Positions 20,290 through 30,863 of a stretch of 64,000 bases of DNA are shown piece by piece. The position numbers and the translations under genes were made by a program. The notes below the pieces were generated by a model that saw only the letters and a list, made by a program, of their open reading frames with translations, did not search any database and had not been told where the DNA came from. The stretch's first letter is position 1. Each line of letters begins with the position of its first letter. The stretch comes from Phytophthora colocasiae (taxonomy: Eukaryota > Oomycota > Peronosporomycetes > Peronosporales > Peronosporaceae), in NCBI GenBank assembly GCA_018806915.1, contig JAGKQI010000102.1:744001-808000 (forward strand). The letters are read 5' to 3'.

Positions 20290-23200
20290 ATGTTGATGTT
20301 CATCATGAACCTAGTATCTATGGAAGCCTTGAGGGCTGCCAAAGGAAGGTGGGTTGCGCTTCATCACGACTTTAAACGATGGCTGATCCAAGCTCTTCTC
20401 ACTTCCGGATTTGCCAAGCCCCAAAGAAGCCGACCAAGCGCACCGAGAGAGATGGCTTTGGCGCGGCCTCGTTCACGGCCGCGCGAGGACTTCGTACACT
20501 CCAGCGAGTGGTATCGCTGACGACCTCTGGATGCCTGAAGTCACTGAGGGTGCGGGAAGGAGACGGCGGAGACGGAGATACCGTCGAGTACGCCCGAAGA
20601 AGCTCAAGCGGCGCAAGCGACAGCAGAGAGGACTTTATCCGAAGCGACCACCGACTTTTGTCCGCGACCCCATTCAGGATCACTTGCGTGTGGTGGAGTC
20701 ACTACTTACTTCCTGGTTCGACATCGGGAACTTCGCTAACGACGATGTCCATGGAGACTGGAGAACGCACAACATGCCGCCTCCCGCTGACACCATCGAA
20801 CCGGACGAAGAAATGGCCGACACCGATGACGAAGATGAAGATGAAGAAGGCAGTATGCCCGTGAACAGCATTCTCAAGCTGTGGTTATTCCCGACCTCCA
20901 GCCAGAAGAAGAAGCTGGACCAAATGTTCGCTTCTGATCGTGCGATCTACAACAAGCTGGTCGCGTGCTCCAAAGACGACAGACTCGGGATCACAACTGG
21001 AAAGCGGATGTCTTTGTCAGCCTTGTGCACAAAGTACCGGCCGATCGCTGTCTTGATGAGCATGTCGAAGTACTTCAAGAATAACATGAAAGCTCTTGCG
21101 AGACATCGCCAGGTTAACGAGGAGGTAAGCAACTCGGCGTACCGTGATTTTAAGAAAGCAGTGAAGGCGTCTCGAGCATTGTTCTTTGGGTTGAGGGCGA
21201 AGGGAGAGGAGACCAAGTACCCGGACATGAAGTTCAAGAGTAAGGTCGCTCCGTCCAACACGATCGAGATCAGAAGTCGAAGTATTAGGCGAATTGACCG
21301 GGAAGGAAAGCAGCTTGTCCGATTTCATAAAACGTTCTTCGGGTTTAAGAAGAACGAGGGCATCGTGTTGCATGAGACGCTCCCCGAGTTGACGACGTCC
21401 GTTAGACTGCAGCGTCTTCGAGAAGGAGATGTGGTGGAGCGGATCTGCCAAAATCTCGTTGAGGCAGGTCTCGATCACCACTTGCGCCCAGACACCGACT
21501 ACCGGAGGGGGTCCCCCGATGATCCGTGATCTAGCTGTGTGTAGTTTCACCTTGTGTACCCGTCGGTAGGCGAGTTACGCTCTTCCAGGTGACTTCTGAA
21601 GATGTCTTGAGGGTCGGAAGAAGGTCTTTGTGACGCAGGGGCTTGAGGTGGCGTGGGAGTTCTTCACTCCACCTCGGGGTACTTGATCCCGGTCGTAGGC
21701 GAGTTCTCGAGCCTTGATCCGGGTGCCTGGTTCTTGATCCAGGTCTTCCAATAGTCCAGTGTTCGGGACTCAGTCCCTTCCTTTCGTTGCTTGCCGCTTC
21801 CTTTAGCGGGGGTCTTAAGGGGGTGAGATTCGACGGGATCGTCAGGCTAAACAACCAATTCCTTCCGATCCGATGTATGCACTTAAAGGATAGCTCACTA
21901 GATAGGGCAAAGCTGGCCAATATATTATCCAGACTTAACCGCTATACTAGGTCACGTATCCTTACCTCCTTGACGCTTGTAGGGCCAATGTAGTTCCCGG
22001 TTCCAGGCGCAGCGAAGACACTTGAGTGGTTCAGGGCAAATTCGATTCTGTTTATGGTTATTCCTATGCCTACTAATCCCATCCTGATTTACTATCCTAC
22101 GATCACATGACACTGGCTACAGAGCTGATCCCTAGATTGGTTCCCCTAACCCTGATCTTGAGCCGATTCCGCACTTAACCGAAGCTTGATCTCGTACTTA
22201 ACCGAAGCTTGATCTCGTACTTAATCGGGACTTGATCGCTGCCTGATCGGGACTTGATCGCTGCCTGATCCTGCTTGGTAGTCGTTCGGGGAATCCGGAT
22301 CAAGTCTGCGTCGCGCCTGGAACTGAACTTGGTCCGGAGCTGATATCGTACTTAAACGGGAGAGGATCACCGCGTGATCCCACTTCGTCGCCGCCCGGGG
22401 AAGCAGGATCAAGCTGTTAGAAGACTTCGGGATGCCGGGGTGAGCCGATCGTGCTCACTTGGGACCCCGTCATCGCTGATCGCGTGAGAACATCCTTGAT
22501 CTCCCCCTTCTTCCTCCGGTAGGATTCGGATCACCCACGAACACCGCTCCACTTACTCCTCCACCGGTGTCTCTGTTGCCTGTTCCCCGGCGGGACCCAT
22601 CGTACCTTCGTCTGATTCGACTCAGATCTGGGGATCACAGGTCCCCCCTGTCGCTCGTTCCGTCTCTATTCGGGTTCGTGCCTGATATCGCCTCTCCGGG
22701 AAAGATTCTCGTCCGCTTCACCACAGAGAGTTCTACATCATCGTCCCTAGGTTGCGTGAGTTCCCCCAGCCGGAGTGCACGAGATCATGTGCGATCGATC
22801 CCGGCGTGCGTAACTTCATCACGGTGTATGATCCAAATGGCCGGACGTTCAGCGTGAAGGACTCGAGCAATGTCTTGAAGAAGAAGTTCGCAGCGGTGGA
22901 CGAGATGAAATCCATGCTGCAGGTGATGGACAACGAATGCAAGGCGAGGCACCCGACGAAAGTTCAAACGAAGGCAAAGAAGGGGTCAAAGAGCTGCAAG
23001 ACAGCTAAGCACCGATTGCGGTATCGTATGCGCAGACGTATCCGCTACACGTCTCGTAAGGCAACTCGCGTGGCGAACGACATGCATCACAAGCTCTCCA
23101 GTTGGCTGGCCTCAAATTATCAAAATGTCCTCCTGCCGTCGTTCCAGACATCTGAGATGGTGCGCAGGTATGAACTGGAGGTGGCATCAGACGCCACCCC

Positions 23201-23496
23201 AGACCCCTGCCACCTTCCAAAGAAGAAAAATCAGGAGCCCCACCGCGAGAGCAATGCTGGCGAAGGCACATTACAAGTTCAAGATGCTTCTGAAGTACAA
23301 GATGGAACGAGCTGGCGGGCGCTTAATCACTTGTGAGGAAGAGTACATCTCGAAGACTTGCTCCAGCTGCGGCGAGATCAAGGAAAATCTTGGTGGAAGC
23401 GACGTGTTTCGGTGTTCGCACTGCCACGCGAGACACGACCGTGACGTGAACGCTGCGAGGAACATCTTCCACAAGAATGTGGCATTGCTTCCATAG
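20290..23496 (+). pseudogene. Broken Fanzor gene of copy C
   Basis: This is colinear with intact copy A over its whole length. Three lesions are visible. A small deletion near 20512 replaces SEWFQRAIADD with SEWYR and a stop. A 1296-bp TG...CA element lies at 21430-22725, after codon about 383. A 2-bp deletion near 23208 shifts the frame before the zinc ribbon. RuvC-I (CAIDPGVRN), the zinc ribbon (TSKTCSSCG) and DRDVNAARN are still readable in the appropriate frames. It cannot make the full nuclease. Confidence 0.92.
21430..22725. repeat. Complete TG...CA element (probable solo LTR), 1296 bp
   Basis: It starts TGTGGTGGAGCGG and ends CCGCTTCACCACA (imperfect 13-bp inverted ends). It is flanked by GAGA on both sides (21426-21429, 22726-22729). 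Removing it with one GAGA restores the copy A sequence exactly at this place. TG...CA ends and a 4-bp duplication fit a gypsy solo LTR; a TIR transposon is the alternative. No coding capacity is seen. Related to 1-1634. Confidence 0.85.
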
Positions 23497-23624
23497 TGTC
23501 CCACGAACTCATTTACCGGCGAAGCCTTCGTCGCGGAGACCTGTCCACCTTCTGGTGGATGTTACAGGCCCAAGAGTATCCGCTAGCTATAGCTATAGTT
23601 GTAAGACAGGTAGACTCCTAAGGC
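23497..23624 (+). ncRNA. Putative Fanzor guide RNA scaffold, copy C
   Basis: The 128 nt after the broken gene's stop are nearly identical to copy A. The hairpin TCCACC-TTCT-GGTGGA sits inside the outer helix CCTGT/ACAGG. The right tip is at 23624 and is followed by GTGAAGTATTCAAAAA as the would-be guide. The scaffold is intact although the protein is not, so it could act with protein from copy A. Confidence 0.55.
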
Positions 23625-23783
23625 GTGAAGTATTCAAAAATTGGTGAGGACTATTTCACAGCACATTATGGACCAAAAATTTGCTCCAATTGAAAGAAAG
23701 GAGACAATACTACTGGTACCAGGGAGAGGGGGAGCGAAGATCCGAGCAGCAGCAGGGACGCCGACAGGTACAACGAGCGTGTT

Positions 23784-26779
23784 ATGGCGGACACCGGAGC
23801 CCACGCGCGGGAGAACGGCGTGAACCACAGGAAGCGGCGTGAGGCGCTATCCAGCGGCCAGTCGGCGCCCAAGAAGATTAAAGTAGAAGACGACACTCCG
23901 CCCGAGGCCAACCCCAACACTATGGAGGCTGTGAGAGAGAAAAATAAGGCACTGGAGATCGACATGAAGGAGAAGAACCGACGTATCGCCTTCCTAACCA
24001 AGAAATGCGAGGCGCTCTACCGTTCGCGAGGAGTGACGGGCGCGTCCTTCCGCTGCTTGAGGAGACAGTGGTTTCAGCTACAAGACGAGCTTCTCACTGC
24101 AATTAAAACAGTAAACCCCGTCGATGTGTCAGATGAGGCCCCTTGGCAGGCTGCTTTAGAGGCTGTAGACGCCTTTGGACAGACTCGCTTTCGCGCGGAT
24201 GAGCTCAAGTTAAATCTGCCAGAGTGGTTTATCACTGTGGCCAAAGACGCAGAGGAGGAGGAGCCAGACGCTGACGTGTCCTTGCCCTCAGACGATGCTG
24301 ATGATGACAGCGCATTTATTAGGCCAGATGACTTATCCAAAATGGAAAAGGACGTGTATGAACAGCTGAAGCAAAAGAGCGGCAAGACAAAGGAGTTATT
24401 GCAGAAACTACTAGCAGCAGTTGCCAGCGTGTCTGAAGACAAAACGAAATCCATTGAGTATGCTCATATCTTGCAGGAAAAACGAGCAGCAGTTGCAGAG
24501 ACTCTGGACTTAAAGAGTCAGCTGCAGGCGGTGCGTTAACAAAGGGAAGTATGGCGCTTGCAGATTTATGGTGCTGACTGGCTGGTGACTCGTTTTGTGC
24601 TACAGTATAAAACCCGAATAGCTGAGCTCGAGCGGGACGTAGAAGCAAAAGAAACAGAGCGCCACCAAGCATGTCGAGACTATGACCGACTAAGCGCATT
24701 TGTGAAGCAGCGAGGTGGTGTAAATAGAGAGAGTGGTGATGACCCTGACGTAAACATGGAGCAGGAGGCTGATGCCGACAATTCTCGTGACAAGACCCCG
24801 TCAGGGGCTTCTAATACCGAAACGGTGAAGCAAGAGGTTCTTGAGAAACAAGAAAAGGAGCACAGCAAGGTTGTTGCAACTTTGAGGGAGAATATGGGGG
24901 TATTGAGTAACAAATTGTACCAGGAGCGTCATAACCTTGATGCCATGAAGCGTGAACTGGAAAAGTTCAAAGCATTGGAAACAGCGGTAAGTCCGATGCC
25001 AGCTTTTGTTCCAATGCTTTTAATTTAATTTTGATGGCGTTTTGACAGTGGAAAAATGACGAAGCAGCATTAATCCAAGATCACGAGGAAAAAATCAGTC
25101 AGCTTCGTGATGAAAAGGCTCACGTGGATGAAGAATACGATACACTTCTTCATAAGGCGAAGGTACCATTGTGCTGCTGCAAGGAACGTGTTTGCTTTTG
25201 AAAACTAATGCCTACGCGTATTCGTTTTTATCTAGGACCTGGAGCACCACATGACGGAGAAATGGGAGAAGAAGATCACGAAAATTCAGGCTGAAATGAG
25301 CAAAACGAAGTCACAGCTGGACGAATTGAACCTGAAAAACGTATCACTACGAGAAAGACTCGCTAACGCATCAACACATCGAGACCAGGTGGGTTATTCA
25401 ATTCTCTTTTAGCTGTTAGCTATTTGTCGTTGACTTTGCTGCTTTTTCGTCGAACGCGCAGTTATCTGAAGCGAAGTCCGAGTTGGGGTCGGTAAAACGT
25501 GAGAACGCGAATTTGAAGGCGCAAATCGAACGTGAACGGAGCCGAGCAGATCGTGCACAAGCCTCAGCAGACAACCACGAAACCCAAACACTCTCGAAGA
25601 AGGTATTGCTTTTACATCTTGTTTCCTAGACTCTCGGTCTCTAATGTTTTTGCAAATTTATTTGTAGGTGACACTACTCGAGCAGGAAAAGACCCAGCTA
25701 CAGAAATCATACGACACGCTAAAGCTAGCAGAAATGTAAGAGTGTGCAGATAGCATGCGTCGTAGTGACTTTGGCATCTAACGAATGTTTCTTACTACAG
25801 GAAAAGTTCCGACGAGAAACTATCCGATGCCTTGAAGCGGTTATCTGAAGTAGAAACTGATTTTGAGCAAGAACGAGAAAAGCTGCATGAATGTAGCTCT
25901 GACAGAGATAAGCTACGTGCTCTGATCGAAGATATGAAGGCATCAAGCGAGTCCTCAAGAGAAGAAAACGATGCGTTGTTGCTGGAAATTGAGACGATGG
26001 CAAAGGATGTGGAATCGCTTCGTCACGGCCGTAAGAAGATTATTCAGCAGATTGAAGAGAAGCGCAATGCCAATAAGAAACTTCACACATTGCTGGCAAG
26101 GGAGGAGCAAGCGAAGTCGCACTGCTTTGAAGAGTTGGCGGCTGCCCGGCTACAGGTCTCTTCGCTGAGCACAGTACATAAACACCAGAAGGCATTCATC
26201 GAATCGTCGAAGGTACCTTTTGGATCGTACTCGTACGGATCGTGAATGTTTGTTACTGACAGGAGTTTTGGCATGGTGATACAGGAATCATTGACTAAGA
26301 AAAATAACGAATTGGAGAAGATGAAGGAGTACGTCAAGACCATCGAGGCGGAGCGTGAGGCTTCAGACGCTGAAAAGCGCAAGCTGTTGCGAGATGCAGA
26401 GGTAGCCAAGAAGATTTGTGCGACGGCGGAAAAATCGCAACGCGAGCAGCAGCTACAGCAGGAGAAGCGTCCGCCATGCGAGAAATGTGAGGCTCATCAG
26501 AAGAAGATGGAAGAGATGGAGCACAAGCTGCAGCAAGCTAAATCGGTCTCCTCTACTGGCGAGCTCACAGACCTCGAGCGATTTGAGCTGCGCGACTTGC
26601 AAAAACTCGTGAACTGTTCGGTGTGCCAGGATCGCCGCAAGGACGTGATCATCTCCAAATGCTTCCACATGTTCTGCAAGGAGTGCATTGAGAACAACCT
26701 CAAGTCGCGCAACCGCAAGTGCCCCACGTGTAAAAAGATGTTCGGTCACGACGACGTCAAGACCGTGTGGTTCACGTAG
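23784..26779 (+). CDS. BRE1: BRE1-like E3 ubiquitin ligase (histone H2B)
   Basis: Eight exons (23784-24530, 24606-24986, 25049-25162, 25236-25388, 25462-25602, 25668-25735, 25801-26212, 26285-26779) give 836 residues. A basic nuclear-type N-terminus (HRKRREALSS, APKKIKVED) is followed by coiled coil over nearly the whole length. A C-terminal C3HC4 RING (CSVCQDRRKDVIISKCFHMF, CKECIENNL, CPTCKKMF) completes it. This order is that of BRE1/RNF20/RNF40, which monoubiquitinates histone H2B with RAD6. All exons keep the frame. Confidence 0.93.
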
Positions 26780-26911
26780 TCTGCAGGCTCGTAGTTGCAG
26801 ATGGATAAGTGAAATGTCGATCTCGTTAGTTCTCGTATTCTTCCCTTACAGCAACTTATGGAAATCTAAGTGCAACTTTAGGCTGAAAAGCTCACTTTTT
26901 GACTGGCAAGA

Positions 26912-27919
26912 ATGGCACGCAACAAGCGCGATAACTCGTCGCGGAAGCGTCATCTGCCAGAGGTTCGAGGAGGCCACAGCACGAAGCGTCAACGAAACGA
27001 CACACAGGAGACGCCCACTCAGCTGTACGCACCTGAAGACCCCGTTCTGGTGCTTGGAGATGGCGATTTTTCCTTTTCCCGCGGACTTGTCAAGCACCGA
27101 GGAACTGGTCGCGGCGTATTCGCGACCTCGTTCGACTCGGAAAAGCAAGTGCGCAGTAAATATCCGAATGCAGAAGAGTGTGTTGCTGCTGTGCGGTCGG
27201 CACATGGTCTAGTGTTGCACGATGTGGACGCCACCAAGCTGCTTGAGTTGCCACAAAAGGCCAAGACTGGTACAGGACTGAAGCCCCTCCCCGACTTCTT
27301 CCAATACATTATCTTCAATTTCCCCCACAGTGGACAACAGCGCGTCCACATCAACAGGGCACTGCTGCTGAATTTCTTTGAGAGTGCAAGGGACCGACTT
27401 ACTGTCCACGGAGAGGCTCATGTGACGCTCAAGACAAGACCACCGTACTCCAACTGGTTCATTGAAGATCAAGCTAAGGCCGCGGGGTTTGTCATGAAGG
27501 AGCGACGCAAGTTTAATATCAAACTGTTTCCAGGGTATCGCCACCGCACGACAGACCCACAAGCCAAGAAGTTTGAGGCTGAGCTCTGCATCACGTACGT
27601 GTTCGTCGTGAACCGGTCCAAGGTAAGATGCAACGGTGATCTCGTTGATAGAAGCTGAAAGCTAACCTTGTCGTGGTTACAGTATCCATTCCAGAAGTGT
27701 CGAGCTGCACTGACCGCAGCTAGTGCTGAGATTGCAGCTACGGAAGCCAGTGAGCAGTATGATCTTGCTGCTGCAATTTTGGATATCGCGAAAGCAAAAG
27801 CAGTGAGTAGTGCAAGACTTATCGTAGAAAAACAAGCCACGCAGGTTCCAGTTGCCCGCGAGAAAGTTGGCAAACTTTGGAAGCCTCTACACCGTCGAGC
27901 AGGAGGAACTCTACTCTAG
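26912..27919 (+). CDS. BMT5-like rRNA methyltransferase (DUF2431)
   Basis: Two exons (26912-27622, 27683-27919) give 315 residues. A Lys/Arg-rich N-terminus precedes the SAM-binding start VLVLGDGDFSFSRGLV, then FATSFDSE, DVDATKL, the family signature FQYIIFNFPHSG and a GEAHVTLKTRPPYSNW strand. Yeast BMT5 makes 3-methyluridine in 25S rRNA. The specific site in this organism is inferred. CTCACTTTTT at 26891, 21 bp before the ATG, resembles an oomycete initiator. The C-terminal exon is Ala-rich helix. Confidence 0.87.
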
Positions 27920-28319
27920 GTGGAGGTAGTTCCCAGGTAGAGAGATTCAATGAGATCGCAGTTTTATTATCTCGGCATTACGAACTTTGAACCTTCAAAT
28001 ACAGATTGCATTTCATGAAACTCGTTCAAGGACGAATTGACCAGCAACAATGGCGTTGTTCATGACTTTGTCACGACTATATTTATGTCAAATTGGCATG
28101 GACATACTTTGAAGTTGAGTTACTTCTTACAACACTTGTCTTACGTCCTAGCGTCCTAGTTATCTTATCCATTTCGTGAAGTACCTGCTTTCGCCTTTGT
28201 TAACCCTATCATCTCTTCCTCGTTAGTCCCCCAGAAAAATTGCTTGAAAACGTTCGCTGGCCTGACACACTTCGCTATTCCTCCCGAGAAGCCCAAGAAA
28301 CTACAAAGCAACTGACACA
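27920..28319. other. Intergenic, no gene seen
   Basis: A/T-rich 3' and 5' flanks between the methyltransferase and globin genes. No conserved element recognised. Confidence 0.5.
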
Positions 28320-28910
28320 ATGGGAGTTGGTGCAAGCTTGAGTCACCATCACGGCATACCAAGCCGGCCAAAATTTTCCAAACATTACTGTCGGATCATT
28401 AAGCGCTACATGCCGCACTTCCCGATCACTGAACCGTCCGACAATGAAGACCGACTTGTAGCTTTCGAGCACTGGGAACGAGTCTTCAAGGAAAACATCC
28501 ATACTGATGCACATCACGCTGTCGGTTCCGGTACCAAGATCGGTCTTCTCTATGAGAACTTTTACAAGTACCTCTTCGAGAACTATCCGCACATGAAACC
28601 TCTTTTCCAAGCATCCGTCCAGATCCAGAGCCGCGTGATTGTCCACATCAGTAGTGGTATGAAGTCTCTCCTATCGTCAGAAGACCTCGTGCAGAAGGTG
28701 ATGAATCTAGCGCTAGTTCATCTAAAGATCGGTGTAAAACCCGACGACTTCGACCCACTTGGTGATTCACTCATTCAAGCGATGCATCTTACTTGTGGAG
28801 ATGACTGGAACGAGAGAGTTGAACTCGCATGGACAAGAATTTACTGTCATGCTGCAATTCTCATACTAGTCAATATTCCAGACCTCGACCTCAGCGGTTC
28901 GGACGACTAA
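28320..28910 (+). CDS. Globin with N-terminal myristoylation signal
   Basis: A single exon of 196 residues. MGVGASLS fits the N-myristoylation pattern (Gly2, Ser6). A globin fold follows: LLYENFYKYLFENYPHMKPLFQ (B/C/CD region), VIVHISSGMKSLL (E helix with a His at the distal place), LALVHLKIGVKPDDF (F helix with the proximal His and the GV turn), then SLIQAMHLTCGDDWNERVEL and AWTRIYCHAAILIL (G/H helices). It could bind heme and oxygen or NO at a membrane. The ligand and function are unknown. A fragment of a paralogue lies at 30118-30375. Confidence 0.82.
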   Translation: MGVGASLSHHHGIPSRPKFSKHYCRIIKRYMPHFPITEPSDNEDRLVAFEHWERVFKENIHTDAHHAVGSGTKIGLLYENFYKYLFENYPHMKPLFQASVQIQSRVIVHISSGMKSLLSSEDLVQKVMNLALVHLKIGVKPDDFDPLGDSLIQAMHLTCGDDWNERVELAWTRIYCHAAILILVNIPDLDLSGSDD

Positions 28911-29017
28911 GAGTCAATTCCTGGATGATAAGAACAAAGTGAGATCAAGGCTCTCAATAGAAATTTTTCTGTTGTGGATAGAAAATATCGATTCGTGGAA
29001 CCAATTTCGCAGGCAGC

Positions 29018-29967
29018 TCACTTCTTCTTTGACATGAGCATCTCGATTTCTGCACGGAAGGCAGGTTTCGCCAAATCAACGCACCGCTCCTCGTCGTTGT
29101 TCTTCGCGTTCGGATTGGCTCCATTCTCCAGCAAAAACCTAGCGATATCTTCATACCCTTCGCTGATAGCCAAGTGCAAAGGGGTGTTACCTCCCACGTC
29201 GCGAGTATTAACCTTAGCACCATGATCTAGCAAAAGAGCGATGATAACTTTGATTCATCAAAGTGATGTTAGTACAACACCAACATTATTAACCTCAAGT
29301 TTACTGAAAAAAGCGTACCTGGACTGGGCTTACCACCCAGGGCTCGCATCAGCGGTGTACTTCCGGTGTTATCCTGCAATATCAAGGCATAGAAACCACT
29401 GTCAATTATAACTTAAGGATCAGGCTCTCAGCTCCAGCGTACCGCAACATTAACATCTCGCGTGTAGTCCAGCAGTAATTCTGCAATTTCCTGCCGTCCT
29501 GCGCCATAATACACCTAAGCTTAGATCCATTGAATCCATCTCCTCTGCGCTGCTATCTACTGTAATACCTTTGTGGTAATGCAACGGGATCTGTCCATTC
29601 TCGTTGGGAAGATTTGGGTCGGCACCTCTGGAGAGATGACAGACATTAATTCATACCCACAACACCACCACTAAGATACTTAAAATATCTGTGCTCACTT
29701 GCTGAGCAATAGCCCGACAATGTCCCCGTGGCCTGCAGAGGCAGCACTCATCAGTGGCGTCCACCCGGCATCGTCCTGCACATTCACACCGGCCTTCGCG
29801 TGCTCTAGCAGGAATTCTGCCACCTCCAGTCGACCCAGAGCACAGGCCCAATGCAGCGGCGTGCGCTCATCCTCGTCCTTGACGTCTAAATTGACGCCGG
29901 AGCCTAACATCCCCCGCAGCTTAGCCACGTCGCCAGTCTTCACAGCCGTCTGCGTCTCGGTCTCCAT
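29018..29967 (-). CDS. Ankyrin-repeat protein, gankyrin (PSMD10/Nas6)-like
   Basis: Five exons (29967-29699, 29627-29569, 29498-29443, 29373-29319, 29247-29018) give 222 residues, close to the 226 of human gankyrin. About six ankyrin repeats are visible (ERTPLHWACALGRLEVAEFL, GWTPLMSAASAGHGDIVGLL, GADPNLPNENGQIPLHYHKG, DNTGSTPLMRALGG, GGNTPLHLAISEGYEDIARF). Gankyrin chaperones the 26S proteasome regulatory particle through Rpt3. Length and repeat count fit that role, but ankyrin proteins are hard to assign by eye. Confidence 0.8.
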
Positions 29968-30117
29968 TATTTACTTGCTATACTCGATTTTGACAATAAC
30001 AGACGCAATTTACAATAAAAGTTCATTACTATTGGCCATCTTAACACCAAAGCGCAGTAAGACTCTCGATACGCTACACCATGGTTGTCGCCTTTGAGAA
30101 TATTCCGTAAGCCAGCG

Positions 30118-30375
30118 TTAATATGCACCAGCTACGAATAACCATGGAGGACGGAAGATGGGCTTGAGATCCGGTGAGTTGTGGTCTAAAAGCGCATAAA
30201 ATTGTCGTAAAGCTGTGTGATGCTTGTGCTGGACGAGGAGTTTTGGCTTCGTCTCGTACTGTTCGTTGATCGCGTAGATGAGACCTAAAAAACGCTTCGT
30301 TAATGCCGCCGCAGTCGCTCTGTTGCTTGCTGTAGATGTTGTGTAATACGGGAAACTCGGCATGTACTTGTTCAC
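30118..30375 (-). pseudogene. Globin-like gene fragment
   Basis: The frame (no ATG at its start; a TAG acceptor-like site sits at its upstream edge) reads KYMPSFP, then ALTKRFLGLIYAINEQYE, then ALRQFYALLDHNSPDLKPIFR. This is colinear with RYMPHFP and NFYKYLFENYPHMKPLFQ of the globin at 28320. It stops before the E helix, so the heme-binding part is missing. It is either an inactivated tandem paralogue or one exon of a gene whose other exons I cannot find. Confidence 0.5.
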
Positions 30376-30863
30376 TATCGCAATTTATGCACGTGTTAAT
30401 TTGTGTGGACGTCGGTCATCCGGTACAGCGAAGACTGAATTACTGGGGCAGCTCTAGGTAAAGTCCCACAGCCTCGTCATTCGGATCAAACTAAAATGCA
30501 ACAGCCACAAAGCTTTCGTGCTGGTATGGATTGAAACTGCAACCTACCAGTAATGCGGTCAGAAGCTGATACCGTCCTTCATTTTGACAATTAATCGGCA
30601 TATATAGGTAGACAGACGTTAACACTGCTAATTTAGCAGCATAAGGGCACGGAGATGTTCATTGACGTAGAGAACTACTGCGACAAGAAACAATCACTTC
30701 AACTTCAGAAGTAGCCATCTGTCGTACACCGGAATTAAAACAACTTAAAGTGCACCACACTAAGTACCTCAAGTTTTTGTTTTGAGTACACCAACGTACT
30801 CACGCTTCCACTCCAGTCAAATTCCACTGGAAGCGCTGTGTCTATTTCCCTATTGAACTGACG
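30376..30863. promoter_or_regulatory. UTP13 upstream region with Inr/FPR-like core
   Basis: No gene is seen in this 490 bp. TTCCACTCCAGTCAAATTCC at 30807-30826, 38 bp before the UTP13 ATG, fits the oomycete Inr plus FPR arrangement. Confidence 0.5.

Larger units (their letters stand above)
19633..23624 (+). mobile_element. Fanzor transposon copy C, with two nested insertions
   Basis: The left end begins near GTTTAATA at 19634. It is split by a hAT-like element (19649-20234), then continues as CTGCTGTAGG and GATAAGCTTG into the ATG at 20290. The gene is split by a TG...CA element (21430-22725). The right tip CTAAGGC ends at 23624. Without the insertions it is about 2.1 kb, which gives the best view of a full-length family member: left end about 80-90 bp, gene about 1.92 kb and right end 128 bp. 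Confidence 0.8.

Noticed and set aside
21430..22725. Classifying the 1296-bp insertion as a TIR DNA transposon
   Set aside because: TG...CA ends with a 4-bp target duplication fit a solo LTR better, although the 13-bp inverted ends leave this open.
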